DNA from: Actinomycetota bacterium
GTDB taxonomy: Bacteria > Actinomycetota > Actinomycetes > Streptosporangiales > Streptosporangiaceae
DNA length: 40,924 nt
Assembly: GCA_027314595.1 (NCBI GenBank)
Contig: DAHVAN010000027.1
Location: forward strand, 1-40,924
Direction: 5' to 3'
Shown piece by piece: positions 26,760 to 36,229 of the stretch (position 1 is its first letter; every line of letters starts with the position of its first letter). A program made the translations under genes and the position numbers. The notes beneath the pieces were generated by a model. It was not told the DNA's origin. It was given only the letters and a program-made list of their open reading frames with translations, and did no database searches.

Positions 26760-28181
26760 TTGACTGACATCCAGCAGGTGGTGCCTGTGCCGCGGGAAAC
26801 GGCGGGCAGGTTCCGGGCCTACGGCCCGCGGCACCTGGACATGCTCGCGCGGCGAGCCCGGCTCGGCGATGCCGACACGCTCGCGATCCGCGCGGTAGCC
26901 ACGGTGCTCCCGTTCCGGACCAACTCCTACGTGGTCGATGAACTCATCGACTGGGACGCGGCGCCGGACGACCCGATCTACCGCCTGGTGTTCCCCCAGC
27001 CCGACATGCTGCCGCGCCAGGACGTGGACCTGATGGCGGGCCTGCTCAGCGAGGGCGCCCCGCAACCGCGGATCCGCGCGGCCGCCCACGAGATCCGCAT
27101 GCGGCTCAACCCGCACCCGGCCGGCCAGCTAGTGCTCAACGCTCCCATCCTGGACGGCAGCTCGCTGCTCGGCCTGCAGCACAAGTACCCGGAGACGGTC
27201 CTGTTCTTCCCCAAGCAGGGCCAGACGTGTCACGCCTACTGCGCGTACTGCTTCCGGTGGGCGCAGTTCGTCGATGAGCCAGACCTGAAGATGGCCACCG
27301 ACCATATCGACACCCTCGTGGCCTACCTGCGCAGGCACCGCGAGGTGACCAGCGTCCTGATCACCGGCGGAGATCCGATGATCATGAGCGCCGCCGTCTT
27401 GCGGCGCTACATCGAGCCGCTGCTCGACCCGTCCCTGGACCATCTCGAGTCGATCAGGATCGGCACCAAGTCGCTGGGGTACTGGCCGCAGCGATACGTC
27501 ACCGACCCGGACGCGGACGACACGCTCAGGCTGTTCGGCGAGGTGACCCTGGCAGGGCGAACCCTGGCGGTGATGGCGCACTATTCGCATCCGCGCGAGC
27601 TCGATCCGCCCGCGGCCGCCGATGCGATCCGCAGGATCCGCGACACCGGCGCGGTGATCCGCACTCAGGCCCCGCTCATCCGGTCGATCAACGACGAGCC
27701 CGCCACCTGGATGTCCCTGTGGCGGAGCCAGGTGCGCGCGGGGATGGTCCCCTACTACATGTTCGTGGAGCGTGACACCGGACCGCAGGACTACTTCGCC
27801 GTGCCGCTGGCCCGGGCGCACGAGATCTTCCGCGATGCCTACGCGGGCGTCTCCGGCCTGTGCCGTTCGGTCCGCGGACCGTCCATGTCCGCGACGCCGG
27901 GCAAGGTGTGCGTGGACGGCGTCGCGGACATCGCGGGCATCCGCGTGTTCGTGCTGCGAATGCTGCAGGCGCGTGACCCCGCCCTGGTCGGCCGCCCGTT
28001 CTTCGCCCGCTTCGACCCGTGCGCCAAGTGGCTCACCGACCTGGTGCCCGCCTTCGCCGACCGGTTCCCCTTCGACCCTGCCGTCCCTGCCGTCCCCTGC
28101 ATCCCCGCCGCCTCCTACGAATCCGCCCCGTCGGATCTCTCAGGCCTGTGGAATCCCGGCGAACTAGCCCCCGCAAGCTGA
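26760..28181 (+). CDS. KamA-family radical SAM protein (lysine 2,3-aminomutase-like)
   Basis: A 473-aa radical SAM enzyme. The [4Fe-4S]/SAM motif CxxxCxxC is CHAYCAYCF, in YPETVLFFPKQGQTCHAYCAYC, and VLITGGDPMIMS is the GGDP SAM-contacting motif. The PLP-lysine region reads SMSATPGKVCVDG, a shortened version of the GGxGK loop of true lysine 2,3-aminomutases, so a PLP-dependent aminomutase is possible but not certain. The N-terminal 140 residues and the FPKQGQT lead-in set it apart from the YodO/EpmB core, so the substrate is unknown. TTG 26760 follows GGAGGGAGAA. It stands alone on its strand with its own promoter region, and a hairpin follows the stop. Confidence 0.88.
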   Translation: MTDIQQVVPVPRETAGRFRAYGPRHLDMLARRARLGDADTLAIRAVATVLPFRTNSYVVDELIDWDAAPDDPIYRLVFPQPDMLPRQDVDLMAGLLSEGAPQPRIRAAAHEIRMRLNPHPAGQLVLNAPILDGSSLLGLQHKYPETVLFFPKQGQTCHAYCAYCFRWAQFVDEPDLKMATDHIDTLVAYLRRHREVTSVLITGGDPMIMSAAVLRRYIEPLLDPSLDHLESIRIGTKSLGYWPQRYVTDPDADDTLRLFGEVTLAGRTLAVMAHYSHPRELDPPAAADAIRRIRDTGAVIRTQAPLIRSINDEPATWMSLWRSQVRAGMVPYYMFVERDTGPQDYFAVPLARAHEIFRDAYAGVSGLCRSVRGPSMSATPGKVCVDGVADIAGIRVFVLRMLQARDPALVGRPFFARFDPCAKWLTDLVPAFADRFPFDPAVPAVPCIPAASYESAPSDLSGLWNPGELAPAS

Positions 28182-28569
28182 TCGCGCGAGCCCGGCGGCC
28201 TCGTCAGGCCGGTCGCTGACACCCGGCAGGCGTCGCTGCCGTGCCGGGTGCCCCGTCAGTGCGCGCGGCACGGCCGGGCCGCCGGGCCGCCGGGCCCGGC
28301 CCGCGCTGGCAGTGTTGCCGTGGCGCGCTCGCAGGCAGGCGGGCAGCTAGCACGCGGGCGCGCCGCAGAGTCCGGGGCCAGGAAACCGCACGTAGCTGGG
28401 GCACCTGCGCATCTGGCCCGATAGGACCCTGGCCGCGGGGCCCGGCCAGCCGGCGCCCAGCGGCCAGGGCGGGACAGTGCCCGACGCATTAACCACCAAG
28501 ATCGCGCTCCGCACCCGACGAGCGAAGACAGCGGGTTCAAAGCGCCAGGGCGAGTGGGATAGTACTGCC
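28182..28569 (+). other. Intergenic region between kamA and SDR
   Basis: 388 bases with no supported gene. It begins with the 28220-28250 inverted repeat and continues as extremely GC-rich DNA (CCGGGCCGCCGGG-like runs around 28270-28300), then a less GC-rich stretch from about 28485 that may carry the SDR promoter; I cannot fix a -10. Confidence 0.5.
28220..28250 (+). terminator. Hairpin after kamA
   Basis: CACCCGGCA (28220-28228) pairs perfectly with TGCCGGGTG (28242-28250) over 9 bp. It lies 39 nt after the kamA stop. There is no T tract. Confidence 0.55.
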
Positions 28570-29355
28570 ATGGAGCTGAACGGAACATCAGCGATTGTCA
28601 CCGGCGCCGCCAGCGGTCTCGGGGAGGCAACAGCCAGAGCGCTGTCGCGCGCCGGGGCGCATGTCGTCATCGCCGACCTCAATGAGGACCGCGGCAAGGA
28701 GGTCGCCGCGGACATCGGCGGGCTCTTCGCCAGGACGGACGTGACAGACGAAGAGTCGGTCCGTGAGGCGGTGGCGGCCGCGGCGACAGCCGGCTGGCCG
28801 CTGCGGGTGGCGGTCAGCTGCGCGGGCATAGGGTGGGCCGAGCGGACGGTCAACCGGGATGGCGCGCCGCATGGCCTGGCCAGCTTCCAGAAGGTCATCA
28901 CGGTAAACCTGACGGGCACGTTCAACCTGCTGCGGATGGCTGCCGCGGCGATGGCGCAGACCGTGACCGCCGACGCCGACGGACAGCGCGGCGTGATCAT
29001 CAACACGTCGTCGGTGGCGGGCATCGAGGGCCAGACCGGCCAGCTCGCGTACTCGGCGTCGAAGGGCGGCATCATCGGGATGACCGTGCCCGCGGCGCGT
29101 GACCTGTCGGTCATCGGGGTGCGGGTGAACACGATCTGCCCCGGCGTCATCCACACGCCCATCTACCAGAGCATCGCCGGCACAGGCCGGGACGCCGACG
29201 AATTCCTCGCCGGGCTGGCGGCCCCGGTGGTGTTCCCGAAGCGGCTGGGCCGGCCGGACGAATTCGGGCACCTGGTGTGCGCGCTCGTCGGGAACGACTA
29301 CATGAACGCGGAAGTCGTCCGATTCGATGGCGGCATCCGCTTTCAGCCCAAGTGA
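28570..29355 (+). CDS. Short-chain dehydrogenase/reductase
   Basis: A 261-aa classical SDR. The NAD(H) motif is TGAASGLGEA, followed by the cofactor-choice Asp in VVIADLNED, which favours NAD over NADP. NTSSVAG and YSASKGG hold the catalytic Ser, Tyr and Lys. The layout (SCAGIGWAERTVNRDG, ICPGVIHTPI, FPKRLGRPDEFGHLV, VVRFDGGIRFQPK) resembles type-2 3-hydroxyacyl-CoA dehydrogenases. ATG 28570 starts right at the fold; there is no strong Shine-Dalgarno sequence. asnB begins 21 bp downstream on the same strand, so they are probably co-transcribed, although no pathway linking them is obvious. Confidence 0.9.
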   Translation: MELNGTSAIVTGAASGLGEATARALSRAGAHVVIADLNEDRGKEVAADIGGLFARTDVTDEESVREAVAAAATAGWPLRVAVSCAGIGWAERTVNRDGAPHGLASFQKVITVNLTGTFNLLRMAAAAMAQTVTADADGQRGVIINTSSVAGIEGQTGQLAYSASKGGIIGMTVPAARDLSVIGVRVNTICPGVIHTPIYQSIAGTGRDADEFLAGLAAPVVFPKRLGRPDEFGHLVCALVGNDYMNAEVVRFDGGIRFQPK

Positions 29356-29376
29356 ACTTCCTGTCATAGGGGTCGG

Positions 29377-31263
29377 ATGTCGGGGATTGCTGGGTGTCTC
29401 GCGCTTGCGGAGGGGACCAGGCCGGACGCGGACTGGGCCGTTCGAGCGGCGCGGCGTATCGCGCACCGGGGGCCGGACGACGAGGGCCTGTTCTCGGACG
29501 CCAGCATCGCGCTCGCGGCCAGGCGCCTGGCGGTACTCGACCCGTCGGCGGCGGGGCACCAGCCCATGCGGTCCGCCGACGGACGCTACTGGATGGCCTT
29601 CAACGGCGAGATCTACAACCACGCCGAGCTGGCACAGCGGCTGAAGGCGCGGGGCGTGGCGCCGCGCGGCGGATCGGACTCCGAGATCCTGCTCGAGACC
29701 TACGCCGCGGAGGGCAAGGACGCCCTGCGGCGGCTGCGCGGCATGTACGCCTTCGCCATCTGGGACACGCGCAGCGGTGAGCTGTTCTGCGCGCGCGACC
29801 CGTTCGGCATGAAGCCGCTGTACTACACGCTCGCGGAAGGCGGCAGGCAGCTGAGGTTCGCCTCAGAGCGCAAGGCCCTGGCCGGCCCGGGAGAAGTGCC
29901 GGTTATCGACCCTGACGCGCTGCGCAGGTACCTGTCGTTCCAGTACATTCCGGCGCCAGCGACCATGACGCCACCGGTGAGGTCGCTGCCGGCCGGGCAC
30001 TTCATGACCGCCAGGCCGGGCGGCCCTGTCGACGTGTTCCGCTACTGGCGGCCGGTGCTGCGCCCGGCGCGATCGCCGTCCGCGGAGACACCCGAGCGGA
30101 TCCTCGCCGTGCTGCGCGACTCGGTCGGTGCCCATCTGCGCAGCGACGTGCCGCTCGGTGCGTTCCTTTCCGGGGGCGTGGACTCGGCGGCGATCTGCGC
30201 GCTGGCGGCGGAAAGCCGCCCTGGGATGCTGACGTTTACCGCGGGCTTCGCGTGGCCCGGGTACAACGAGATCGAGCAGGCGCAGGAAACGGCCATGACG
30301 CTCGGCCTGAAGTCCGTTCCGTACCTCATCACTCCGTCGGAGTTCGCGGCCAGGCTGCCGCAGATCATCTGGCACCTGGACGACCCGATGGCGGACGCGG
30401 CCGCCATCGGCCTGTGGTTCGTCGCCAGGGAGGCGCGCCGCCACGTCAAGGTGGTGCTTTCCGGCGAGGGCGCGGACGAGCTGTTCGGCGGGTATGGCGT
30501 GTACTACCAGCCTGGCGTGGTGCGGGCCGCGCCGCGGCTGCCGGGCTGGGGGCGATCGTCGGCGGCTGCCGTCGCCGCGCGGCTGCCGTCAGGACAACGG
30601 GGCCGCGGGCTGCTGCAGCGGATCGCGACCCCGCTGCGCAGCCGCTACATCGGCAACGCCACCGTGTTCGGAACCGAGGATGTGGACCGGCTCACCAGGT
30701 ACGGCGGCGGCACCGTGTTCGACGTGACCACCCCGCTGTTCGACCAGGCCGCCGACGCGGAACTCGACGATGTCGCGACCATGCAGTTGGTCGACATCAG
30801 CACCTGGCTGCCCGGCGACATCCTGGTCAAGGCAGATCGCGCCACGATGGCGCACGGGCTGGAGTTGCGGGCCCCGTTCCTGGACCGTGAGGTGATGGCG
30901 GTCGCCAGCCGGCTCGCCAGGGCGGAGAAGACCGCCGCGGGCACGACCAAGTTCGCGCTCAGGGAGGCGCTGGGCGACGTGCTGCCGCAAACGGTCGTCG
31001 AACGGAGCAAGCTGGGCTTTCCTGTGCCGGTCGGGCACTGGTTCCGTGGCGAGCTTTCCGGCTACGCCGAGCAGGTGATCCGCGAGGCCAGGACCGAAGA
31101 GTGGCTGGACAAGCGCGCCGTGCTCGACGTGCTGCGCCGGTTCAGGGCCGGCGACCCCGGGGTGCCGTGGCGGCAGCTATGGACGCTGGTGGTGTTCTCG
31201 CTCTGGCACCAGGTCTATGTAGAGCGCGTGTTCGATCCCGTGGCGCTCGGCTGGCAGAGCTGA
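29377..31263 (+). CDS. asnB: Asparagine synthetase (AsnB family) with Ser in place of catalytic Cys2
   Basis: A 628-aa enzyme with an N-terminal class II glutaminase domain and a C-terminal ATP-pyrophosphatase synthetase domain. It starts MSGIAGCLAL, whereas glutamine-dependent enzymes start MCGI with Cys as the N-terminal nucleophile; here the codon is TCG (Ser). The rest of the glutaminase pocket is intact: R49/R50 in ARRLAVLDP, FNGEIYNH and GSDSEILLE. The synthetase has SGGVDSAAI (P-loop), GEGADELFGGYGVYY, DILVKADRATMAHGLELRAPFLD and RSKLGFPVP. It may be ammonia-dependent, or use Ser as nucleophile. ATG 29377 follows AGGGGTCGG. It is convergent with the sigma factor gene. Confidence 0.9.
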   Translation: MSGIAGCLALAEGTRPDADWAVRAARRIAHRGPDDEGLFSDASIALAARRLAVLDPSAAGHQPMRSADGRYWMAFNGEIYNHAELAQRLKARGVAPRGGSDSEILLETYAAEGKDALRRLRGMYAFAIWDTRSGELFCARDPFGMKPLYYTLAEGGRQLRFASERKALAGPGEVPVIDPDALRRYLSFQYIPAPATMTPPVRSLPAGHFMTARPGGPVDVFRYWRPVLRPARSPSAETPERILAVLRDSVGAHLRSDVPLGAFLSGGVDSAAICALAAESRPGMLTFTAGFAWPGYNEIEQAQETAMTLGLKSVPYLITPSEFAARLPQIIWHLDDPMADAAAIGLWFVAREARRHVKVVLSGEGADELFGGYGVYYQPGVVRAAPRLPGWGRSSAAAVAARLPSGQRGRGLLQRIATPLRSRYIGNATVFGTEDVDRLTRYGGGTVFDVTTPLFDQAADAELDDVATMQLVDISTWLPGDILVKADRATMAHGLELRAPFLDREVMAVASRLARAEKTAAGTTKFALREALGDVLPQTVVERSKLGFPVPVGHWFRGELSGYAEQVIREARTEEWLDKRAVLDVLRRFRAGDPGVPWRQLWTLVVFSLWHQVYVERVFDPVALGWQS

Positions 31264-31283
31264 CGCTCAGGGCCAGGGCGGCG

Positions 31284-31967
31284 TCAGGTGCCCGGGGTCT
31301 CCGCGGCGGGTGGCAGGCTGTCCCCGGCGATCAACTGCTCGCGGATCCTGCGCCGCCCGCGGTGCAGCCGGGACATGACGGTGCCGACCGGCGTGCCCAT
31401 GATCTCCGCGATCTCGCGGTACGGGTACCCCTCGATGTCGGCCAGGTAGACCGCGGTGCGGAACTCGTTGGGCAGGTCGCGGAGCGCGCGCAGCAGATCG
31501 GAATCAGTGGTGCGGTCGAGAGCCTCGGCCTCAGCCGAGCGGACGGGCGGGGCCAGCCGGTCGGCGGACATCTGCCACTCCTGCAGATCGCTGCCGAGCG
31601 CCTGCTGCGGCTCGCGGCGCCGCTTGCGGTACACGTTGATGAACGTCGTCGTGAGGATCCGGTTCAGCCAGGCCCGCAGGTTGGTGCCCGGCCGGAACTG
31701 GTGAAACGCCGCGTAAGCCTTGACCGAGGTCTCCTGGACCAGGTCCTCGGCGTCGGTGGGGTTGCGGGTCATCCGCAGCGCCGCCGGGTACAGCTGGCTG
31801 AGCTGCGGCACCACGTCACGCTCGAACCGGGCGCGGTCGTCCGGCGAGGAGGAGACGGCATGCTCCCCTGCCGCCCCGGCGTAACCCGGCGCCGTCCAGG
31901 CGTGCCCGGCTCCGGGTTGTGCCGCTCTTCCTGCGACGTCGCCGTCGTGATCTTCATTGGGGCTCAT
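31284..31967 (-). CDS. sigR: SigR/SigH-type ECF sigma factor
   Basis: A 227-aa group ECF12-like factor. Region 2 is [20 protein letters not shown] with [20 protein letters not shown] and [20 protein letters not shown]; region 4 is [21 protein letters not shown] and [19 protein letters not shown]. This closely follows SigR of Streptomyces and SigH of mycobacteria, which direct the thiol-oxidative stress regulon at GGAAT-N16-18-CGTT promoters. The cognate zinc anti-sigma gene rsrA, normally directly downstream, is absent: the next gene, 20 bp on, is the convergent asnB. The first 37 residues are an extension without a usable internal start. Upstream are a weak SigR-like promoter and a CRP-like box. 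Confidence 0.92.
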   Translation of the reverse strand: MSPNEDHDGDVAGRAAQPGAGHAWTAPGYAGAAGEHAVSSSPDDRARFERDVVPQLSQLYPAALRMTRNPTDAEDLVQETSVKAYAAFHQFRPGTNLRAWLNRILTTTFINVYRKRRREPQQALGSDLQEWQMSADRLAPPVRSAEAEALDRTTDSDLLRALRDLPNEFRTAVYLADIEGYPYREIAEIMGTPVGTVMSRLHRGRRRIREQLIAGDSLPPAAETPGT

Positions 31968-32002
31968 GGCTGGCTCCGGGGGTCGTCACTCCTACTCATA
32001 TA

Positions 32003-32028
32003 GACGCATGAAGGCCAGCTCGCAGTCC
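32003..32028 (-). promoter_or_regulatory. Weak SigR-like promoter upstream of the sigma factor gene
   Basis: On the minus strand GGACT (32028-32024), 17 nt, CGTC (32006-32003): one mismatch in each half against GGAAT and CGTT. The spacing suits autoregulation, but it is short and degenerate. Confidence 0.35.
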
Positions 32029-32032
32029 AATT

Positions 32033-32048
32033 TGTGATCTAAATCACT
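32033..32048. promoter_or_regulatory. CRP/FNR-type operator
   Basis: TGTGA-TCTAAA-TCACT matches the TGTGA-N6-TCACA consensus at 9 of 10 positions. It sits in the 105-bp gap between sigR and pmt, 66 bp before the sigR start. Relative to the candidate promoter it would be centred near -43, a class II activator position. Confidence 0.6.
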
Positions 32049-32072
32049 TTGAGATATGTCGCGATGCCCGCG

Positions 32073-33782
32073 CTAGATCCAGCCGTGGTACCACATGTGG
32101 GCGAGCCACGAGGAGTAGGGGATGACCGCGCCCGCGAGGATGGGGTAGAAGTACCAGAACAGGATCACGACGGACAGCACATAGACGCCTGCCACCGCCG
32201 AGCCGGTCGCGCGGCGCCGCAGACTCGCCGTCGCGGGCCCGATGATCAGGCCCAGGCAGAGCACGATGCACATGATCATGAACGGCTCGAACTCGATCGC
32301 GTAGTAGTAGAACTTGGTCCGCGACACGAACGGCAGCCAGGTCAGCCAGCCCGCGGCGACGCCGAGCACGGCGACGCCGGCTCGCCAGTCCCGGCGCGCG
32401 AGCCACCAGCCGAGGCAGAACAGCATCGCGGGAATAGCCACCCACCAGATGGCCGGGTTTCCCATCGCGAGCACTTCCGCGGACCACGACCGGCCGGTGC
32501 AGCCCGATTGCGGGCAGGGTTTGGTTCCGGCCGCGTTCGCGAAGCTCTGGTAGTAGAACGACACGGGCCGGCTGATGACGAGCCAGCCCCACGGCTGGGA
32601 CTCGTACGGATGCCTCGTGCTCAGCCTGGTGGCGAAGTCGAACATCTCCCTGTGGTACTCAAAGAGCGAGTACAGGGCCGATATGCCCGGGATGTTCACC
32701 CCGTGCTGCCGCGCGTAGTCGCGGCCGTAACCGGTGCTGGTGACCAGCCAGCCCATCCAGGTGAGAATGTAGGTGGTCAGCGGGATCGCGCCGATCGTAA
32801 GGGGCAGCCACTTCCCGTCTCGCACCAGCGCCCCGCGCACGTAGTCCCGCAGGCCCACCGCCCGGCGGGCGCCGACATCCCAGGCGATGCAAAGGCCGGC
32901 GAACGCCAGCAGGTACCAGAGCGCGTATTGCTTGCTGGCACAGGCCAGGCCGATGAGCACGCCCGCCGCCACGCGCCATTTCCTGATCCCGAGCTCCGGT
33001 CCCGCCTCGTCCGACGGCCGGAGCACCATGGCAGCGGCCAGCCGGGAGCGCGAAACGTCCCGGTCGGTGAGCAGCGCGCCGAACGCCGCGAGCACGAAGA
33101 ACATCAGGAAGATGTCCAGGATGCCGGTGCGGCTCAGCACGAACTCGAGCCCGTCGAGGGACAGCAGCAGGCCGGCGACGCAGCCGAGCAGCGTCGACCT
33201 CGTCAGCCGCCTCGTGACGCGGCACATGACCAGGATCGCCAGCGACCCGAACAGCGCGGGCGCGACTCGCCAGCCGAGCGAGTTCAGGCCGTAAAGCCAC
33301 TCGCCGACCGCGATCAGCAGCTTGCCTACCGGCGGCTGGACCACGTACTCGCCGCAAGCGGTGCCCGAGCACGGCATGAAGATGCTGGTATGGCCCGCGA
33401 GGATCAGCTGGTTGGCGTTGCTCAGCGGCTGCCACTCGACACCGTGCTGCAGGATCGACCAGGCATCCTTGGCGTAGTAGGTCTCGTCGAAGATTATGGC
33501 GTTCGGGATGGCTAGCCTGTAGAACCGGAAGAAGGCGGCGAACACGGTGACAAGGAGCGGGCCGATCCAGCCCCACAGCCTGTCGTCTGGCATCGGTGTC
33601 ATAAGCCGGGCGCGCAGCGCCGCTATCCGCGCCGCGGCCTCACCATCGCCGGGTCCGGCGCGCGCCGCAGAACCGGCACTGACGGCGGCAGCGGCGCCGC
33701 CGTCGATGGTGTCAGGAGCGGCGGCGCTAGGCTCGCCGTGCTCGGGTTCCATGGCCGGGGAGCCGGCCTCAGTCGCGGTCAT
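32073..33782 (-). CDS. pmt: Protein O-mannosyltransferase (dolichyl-phosphate-mannose type, GT39)
   Basis: A 569-aa polytopic membrane enzyme moving mannose from polyprenyl-phosphate mannose to Ser/Thr of exported proteins. The first helix is followed by the conserved acidic pair in [13 protein letters not shown], and [38 protein letters not shown] and [12 protein letters not shown] are typical PMT segments. The N-terminal 65 residues are Ala/Gly-rich and hydrophilic. The last helices end [12 protein letters not shown] 33782 has TAGCAT 8 nt upstream and no Shine-Dalgarno sequence. It is divergent from rsmI, an arrangement common in actinomycetes. The GT2 at 36230 could supply its lipid-linked sugar. 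Confidence 0.94.
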   Translation of the reverse strand: MTATEAGSPAMEPEHGEPSAAAPDTIDGGAAAAVSAGSAARAGPGDGEAAARIAALRARLMTPMPDDRLWGWIGPLLVTVFAAFFRFYRLAIPNAIIFDETYYAKDAWSILQHGVEWQPLSNANQLILAGHTSIFMPCSGTACGEYVVQPPVGKLLIAVGEWLYGLNSLGWRVAPALFGSLAILVMCRVTRRLTRSTLLGCVAGLLLSLDGLEFVLSRTGILDIFLMFFVLAAFGALLTDRDVSRSRLAAAMVLRPSDEAGPELGIRKWRVAAGVLIGLACASKQYALWYLLAFAGLCIAWDVGARRAVGLRDYVRGALVRDGKWLPLTIGAIPLTTYILTWMGWLVTSTGYGRDYARQHGVNIPGISALYSLFEYHREMFDFATRLSTRHPYESQPWGWLVISRPVSFYYQSFANAAGTKPCPQSGCTGRSWSAEVLAMGNPAIWWVAIPAMLFCLGWWLARRDWRAGVAVLGVAAGWLTWLPFVSRTKFYYYAIEFEPFMIMCIVLCLGLIIGPATASLRRRATGSAVAGVYVLSVVILFWYFYPILAGAVIPYSSWLAHMWYHGWI

Positions 33783-33813
33783 CGAACGCCATGCTATGTG
33801 GAGGGGAGCCGGG

Positions 33814-34683
33814 GTGGGGAGCAGAACAGGAGCAGAACGTGATCACGAACCGGTGCGCGCCGATCGCGGCGGCGCCGGCGTTCTGACCCTCGCAGCGGCC
33901 CCCATCGGCCGCGTCGAGGACGCCCCTGCCCGGCTGCTGTCGGAACTTGAACGCGCGGACATCATAGCGGCCGAGGATACCCGCCGGGTGCGGCGGCTCG
34001 CCGCGACGCTTCAGGTGCGGCTCACCGGGCGGCTGGTCTCCTACTACGACGTCATCGAGGCGCGCCGCGCCGCAGAGCTGGTGGCCGAGTTGCTGGCAGG
34101 AAGGAACGTGCTCGTGGTCACCGATGCCGGGATGCCCGCCATCAGCGACCCCGGTTACCGGCTCGTCGCGGCCGCCGCGGCGGCCGGAATCACGGTCACC
34201 GCCGTTCCCGGGCCGTCCGCCGTCACCACCGCGCTCGCCGTGTCCGGGCTGCCCACCGACAGGTTCTGCTTCGAGGGGTTCCCGCCGCGCAAACCCGGCG
34301 AGCGGGAACGCCGGTTCGCCGAACTGGCTGCCGACACCCGCACCCAGGTGTTCTTCGAGTCACCGCGCAGGCTCGCCGCGACCCTCGCCGAACTCGTCCG
34401 CTCGCACGGAGCCGACCGCGCGGCCGTGGTCTGCCGGGAGCTGACCAAGGTGCACGAGGAGATCCGGCGCGGCACGCTGGCCGAACTCGCGTCCTGGGCG
34501 GACCCGGCGCCTGGGTCAGGGGGCGTCCGGGGCGAGATCACGCTGGTCGTGGCCGGCGTCGACCGCGCCGTCGCCAGGGCCGCCGCCCGCGGCGCCGCTC
34601 GCGAGGCCCGCCGCGCCGCCCGTCACGACGGTCCCGCTCACGGTGCCGCCGGTGACGGCGCCGGCCAGGCCCCGCCGGGCTAG
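33814..34683 (+). CDS. rsmI: 16S rRNA (cytidine-1402-2'-O)-methyltransferase
   Basis: A 289-aa tetrapyrrole-methylase-fold enzyme modifying C1402 of 16S rRNA. Family motifs: [105 protein letters not shown] and [18 protein letters not shown] 33814 has GGAGGGGAG upstream; ATG 33796 and GTG 33853 are in-frame alternatives. The C-terminus runs into an Ala/Arg/Gly tail (about 45 residues) overlapping the end of the convergent membrane gene by 168 bp; that tail is unlikely to be part of the fold. Confidence 0.93.
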   Translation: MGSRTGAERDHEPVRADRGGAGVLTLAAAPIGRVEDAPARLLSELERADIIAAEDTRRVRRLAATLQVRLTGRLVSYYDVIEARRAAELVAELLAGRNVLVVTDAGMPAISDPGYRLVAAAAAAGITVTAVPGPSAVTTALAVSGLPTDRFCFEGFPPRKPGERERRFAELAADTRTQVFFESPRRLAATLAELVRSHGADRAAVVCRELTKVHEEIRRGTLAELASWADPAPGSGGVRGEITLVVAGVDRAVARAAARGAAREARRAARHDGPAHGAAGDGAGQAPPG

Positions 34684-36144
34684 CCACCGCCCGCCGGGCG
34701 TGTCGCCCCCGAACGCGAGCGCCGCCGCCAGGCAGCCGAACGGCACCGCCGTCAGCACGTACCGGTAGTCGAACTCGGCAGTGGCCGCCGGGACCACGAT
34801 CAGCGCCAGCGAGCACAGCCAGGGCAGCAGGGCCGCTGTCCCGGAGTTCCGCGGCGGACCCTGGGCGGGCCGCTCCCCGCGGCTGGCAGGGCGCCGCCAC
34901 CCCAGCGCCATCCCGGCAAGCCCGACGAGGAGGATCAGCCCGTACACGGTGCCGGGCAGCCAGATGTACCGCTCGTAGACCCGGATAGCCCCGGCGAACG
35001 GGTTCACCACCTGGGTCGACGGATTGCCCTGCGCGTAGAAGGCCATGGCCGAGGAGTAGCCGCCCGTCGGATCCCGGGGCGGGATGCTGAGCGAGTGATA
35101 GCCGAACAGGTATTCGTCGTATGTGGCGGCGTTCGGGAAGGCGGTCCTGTTCCAGGCGAACGCGTGCCACGTGTCGTCGAAGATCACGCGGGCGTACGAG
35201 AGCGGCTGCGCCTCCATGGCCTTGATCGCGAACTCCTCCGCGAGCTTGTTGACCCGCGGGGAGAACTTCGGCGCGGGGAACCGGTCAAGCGGGCTGGCCG
35301 CGGTCCAGATGTAGGCCTGCGCGACGGGCCGCTGGTCCGGCGGCACCGTGGTGCACAGCGAGAGCAGGTCCACGGGCAGGCTCATCTTCGAGCAGTCCGC
35401 GAACGTCATCACCCGCGAGTACAGGAAGACGCCGGTGGCGTCGGTCATGGCGAACTCGCCGTGTTGCACGTCGTACCAGCCCTCGTAGGCGGCGACGGGG
35501 ACGGCGAACGCGACCACGCATGCCGCGAGCCCGGCCAGCAGGTACCGCCAGTTGCGGGCGAACCGGACCGCCAGGTACACGGCGAAGACCGCCACCAGCG
35601 GCAGGCCGGTGGCCCGGACGACTGCCGACAGCCCGAGGAGCAGGCCCGCGAGCAGGCACACCCGCCACGACGGCCGCGGTGACCACAGCACCAGCGTGAC
35701 CGCGGCCACGGCCAGGAAAAGGAAGAGCGTGTCCGCCATGATCAGGTGCTCGAGCTGGATCTCGAACCCGTCGTAGAGCACGGGCAGCGAGAAGAGCACG
35801 GCGACCCACGCGGGCGCGCCGAACCGGTGCCTGGCGAGCGCGTAGATCATCACGGCGACGCCGATGCCCATCAGGTGCTGCGAGATCGTGACGAGCGCGT
35901 AGCTGTGGAACGGCTCGAGCAGCCAGAGGTACACGGAGTAGCCGGAGGGCCTGGTGGGGTCGAGCGTCACGGTGACGGCCGAGGCCACGTAACTGAACGA
36001 GTCGTTGAACCAGGACTGCCACCGGTAGCCGAGTTCGGCGTCCACGCGCAGCAGCACCGCCGGCACCAGCGCGACGGCGAAGAGCCTGTTCTCGCTGAGC
36101 AGCCGGGACGTTGCCCGCCGTATCACCGCAGGCATTACGCTCAA
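34516..36144 (-). CDS. Polytopic GT-C-like membrane glycosyltransferase
   Basis: A 542-aa membrane protein with about ten hydrophobic helices, among them [90 protein letters not shown] and [13 protein letters not shown]. After helix 1 an acidic segment ([20 protein letters not shown]) resembles the catalytic outside loop of lipid-carrier-dependent GT-C enzymes, so ArnT/PMT-like sugar transfer is likely; donor and acceptor are unknown. TTG 36144 is chosen because AGGAGG lies 8 nt upstream; ATG 36135 would be 17 nt away. The last 50 residues are Gly/Thr/Ala-rich and overlap rsmI. It is divergent from the GT2 gene, its probable partner. Confidence 0.8.
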   Translation of the reverse strand: MSVMPAVIRRATSRLLSENRLFAVALVPAVLLRVDAELGYRWQSWFNDSFSYVASAVTVTLDPTRPSGYSVYLWLLEPFHSYALVTISQHLMGIGVAVMIYALARHRFGAPAWVAVLFSLPVLYDGFEIQLEHLIMADTLFLFLAVAAVTLVLWSPRPSWRVCLLAGLLLGLSAVVRATGLPLVAVFAVYLAVRFARNWRYLLAGLAACVVAFAVPVAAYEGWYDVQHGEFAMTDATGVFLYSRVMTFADCSKMSLPVDLLSLCTTVPPDQRPVAQAYIWTAASPLDRFPAPKFSPRVNKLAEEFAIKAMEAQPLSYARVIFDDTWHAFAWNRTAFPNAATYDEYLFGYHSLSIPPRDPTGGYSSAMAFYAQGNPSTQVVNPFAGAIRVYERYIWLPGTVYGLILLVGLAGMALGWRRPASRGERPAQGPPRNSGTAALLPWLCSLALIVVPAATAEFDYRYVLTAVPFGCLAAALAFGGDTPGGRWLARRGLAGAVTGGTVSGTVVTGGAAGLASGAAGGGPGDGAVDAGHDQRDLAPDAP

Positions 36145-36229
36145 ACCCGTATCCTCCTAGTTTCGGAGCGCCAGTTTCTGATCACCTGTCAAGAGCCACG
36201 TGTAACGGTAAACGGTGAATGGAGTCCCT

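Noticed and set aside
28250..28320. GC-rich repeats CCGGGCCGCCGGG after kamA as a mobile-element end or REP element
   Set aside because: They look like simple GC-rich sequence without defined borders, target duplication or a second copy.
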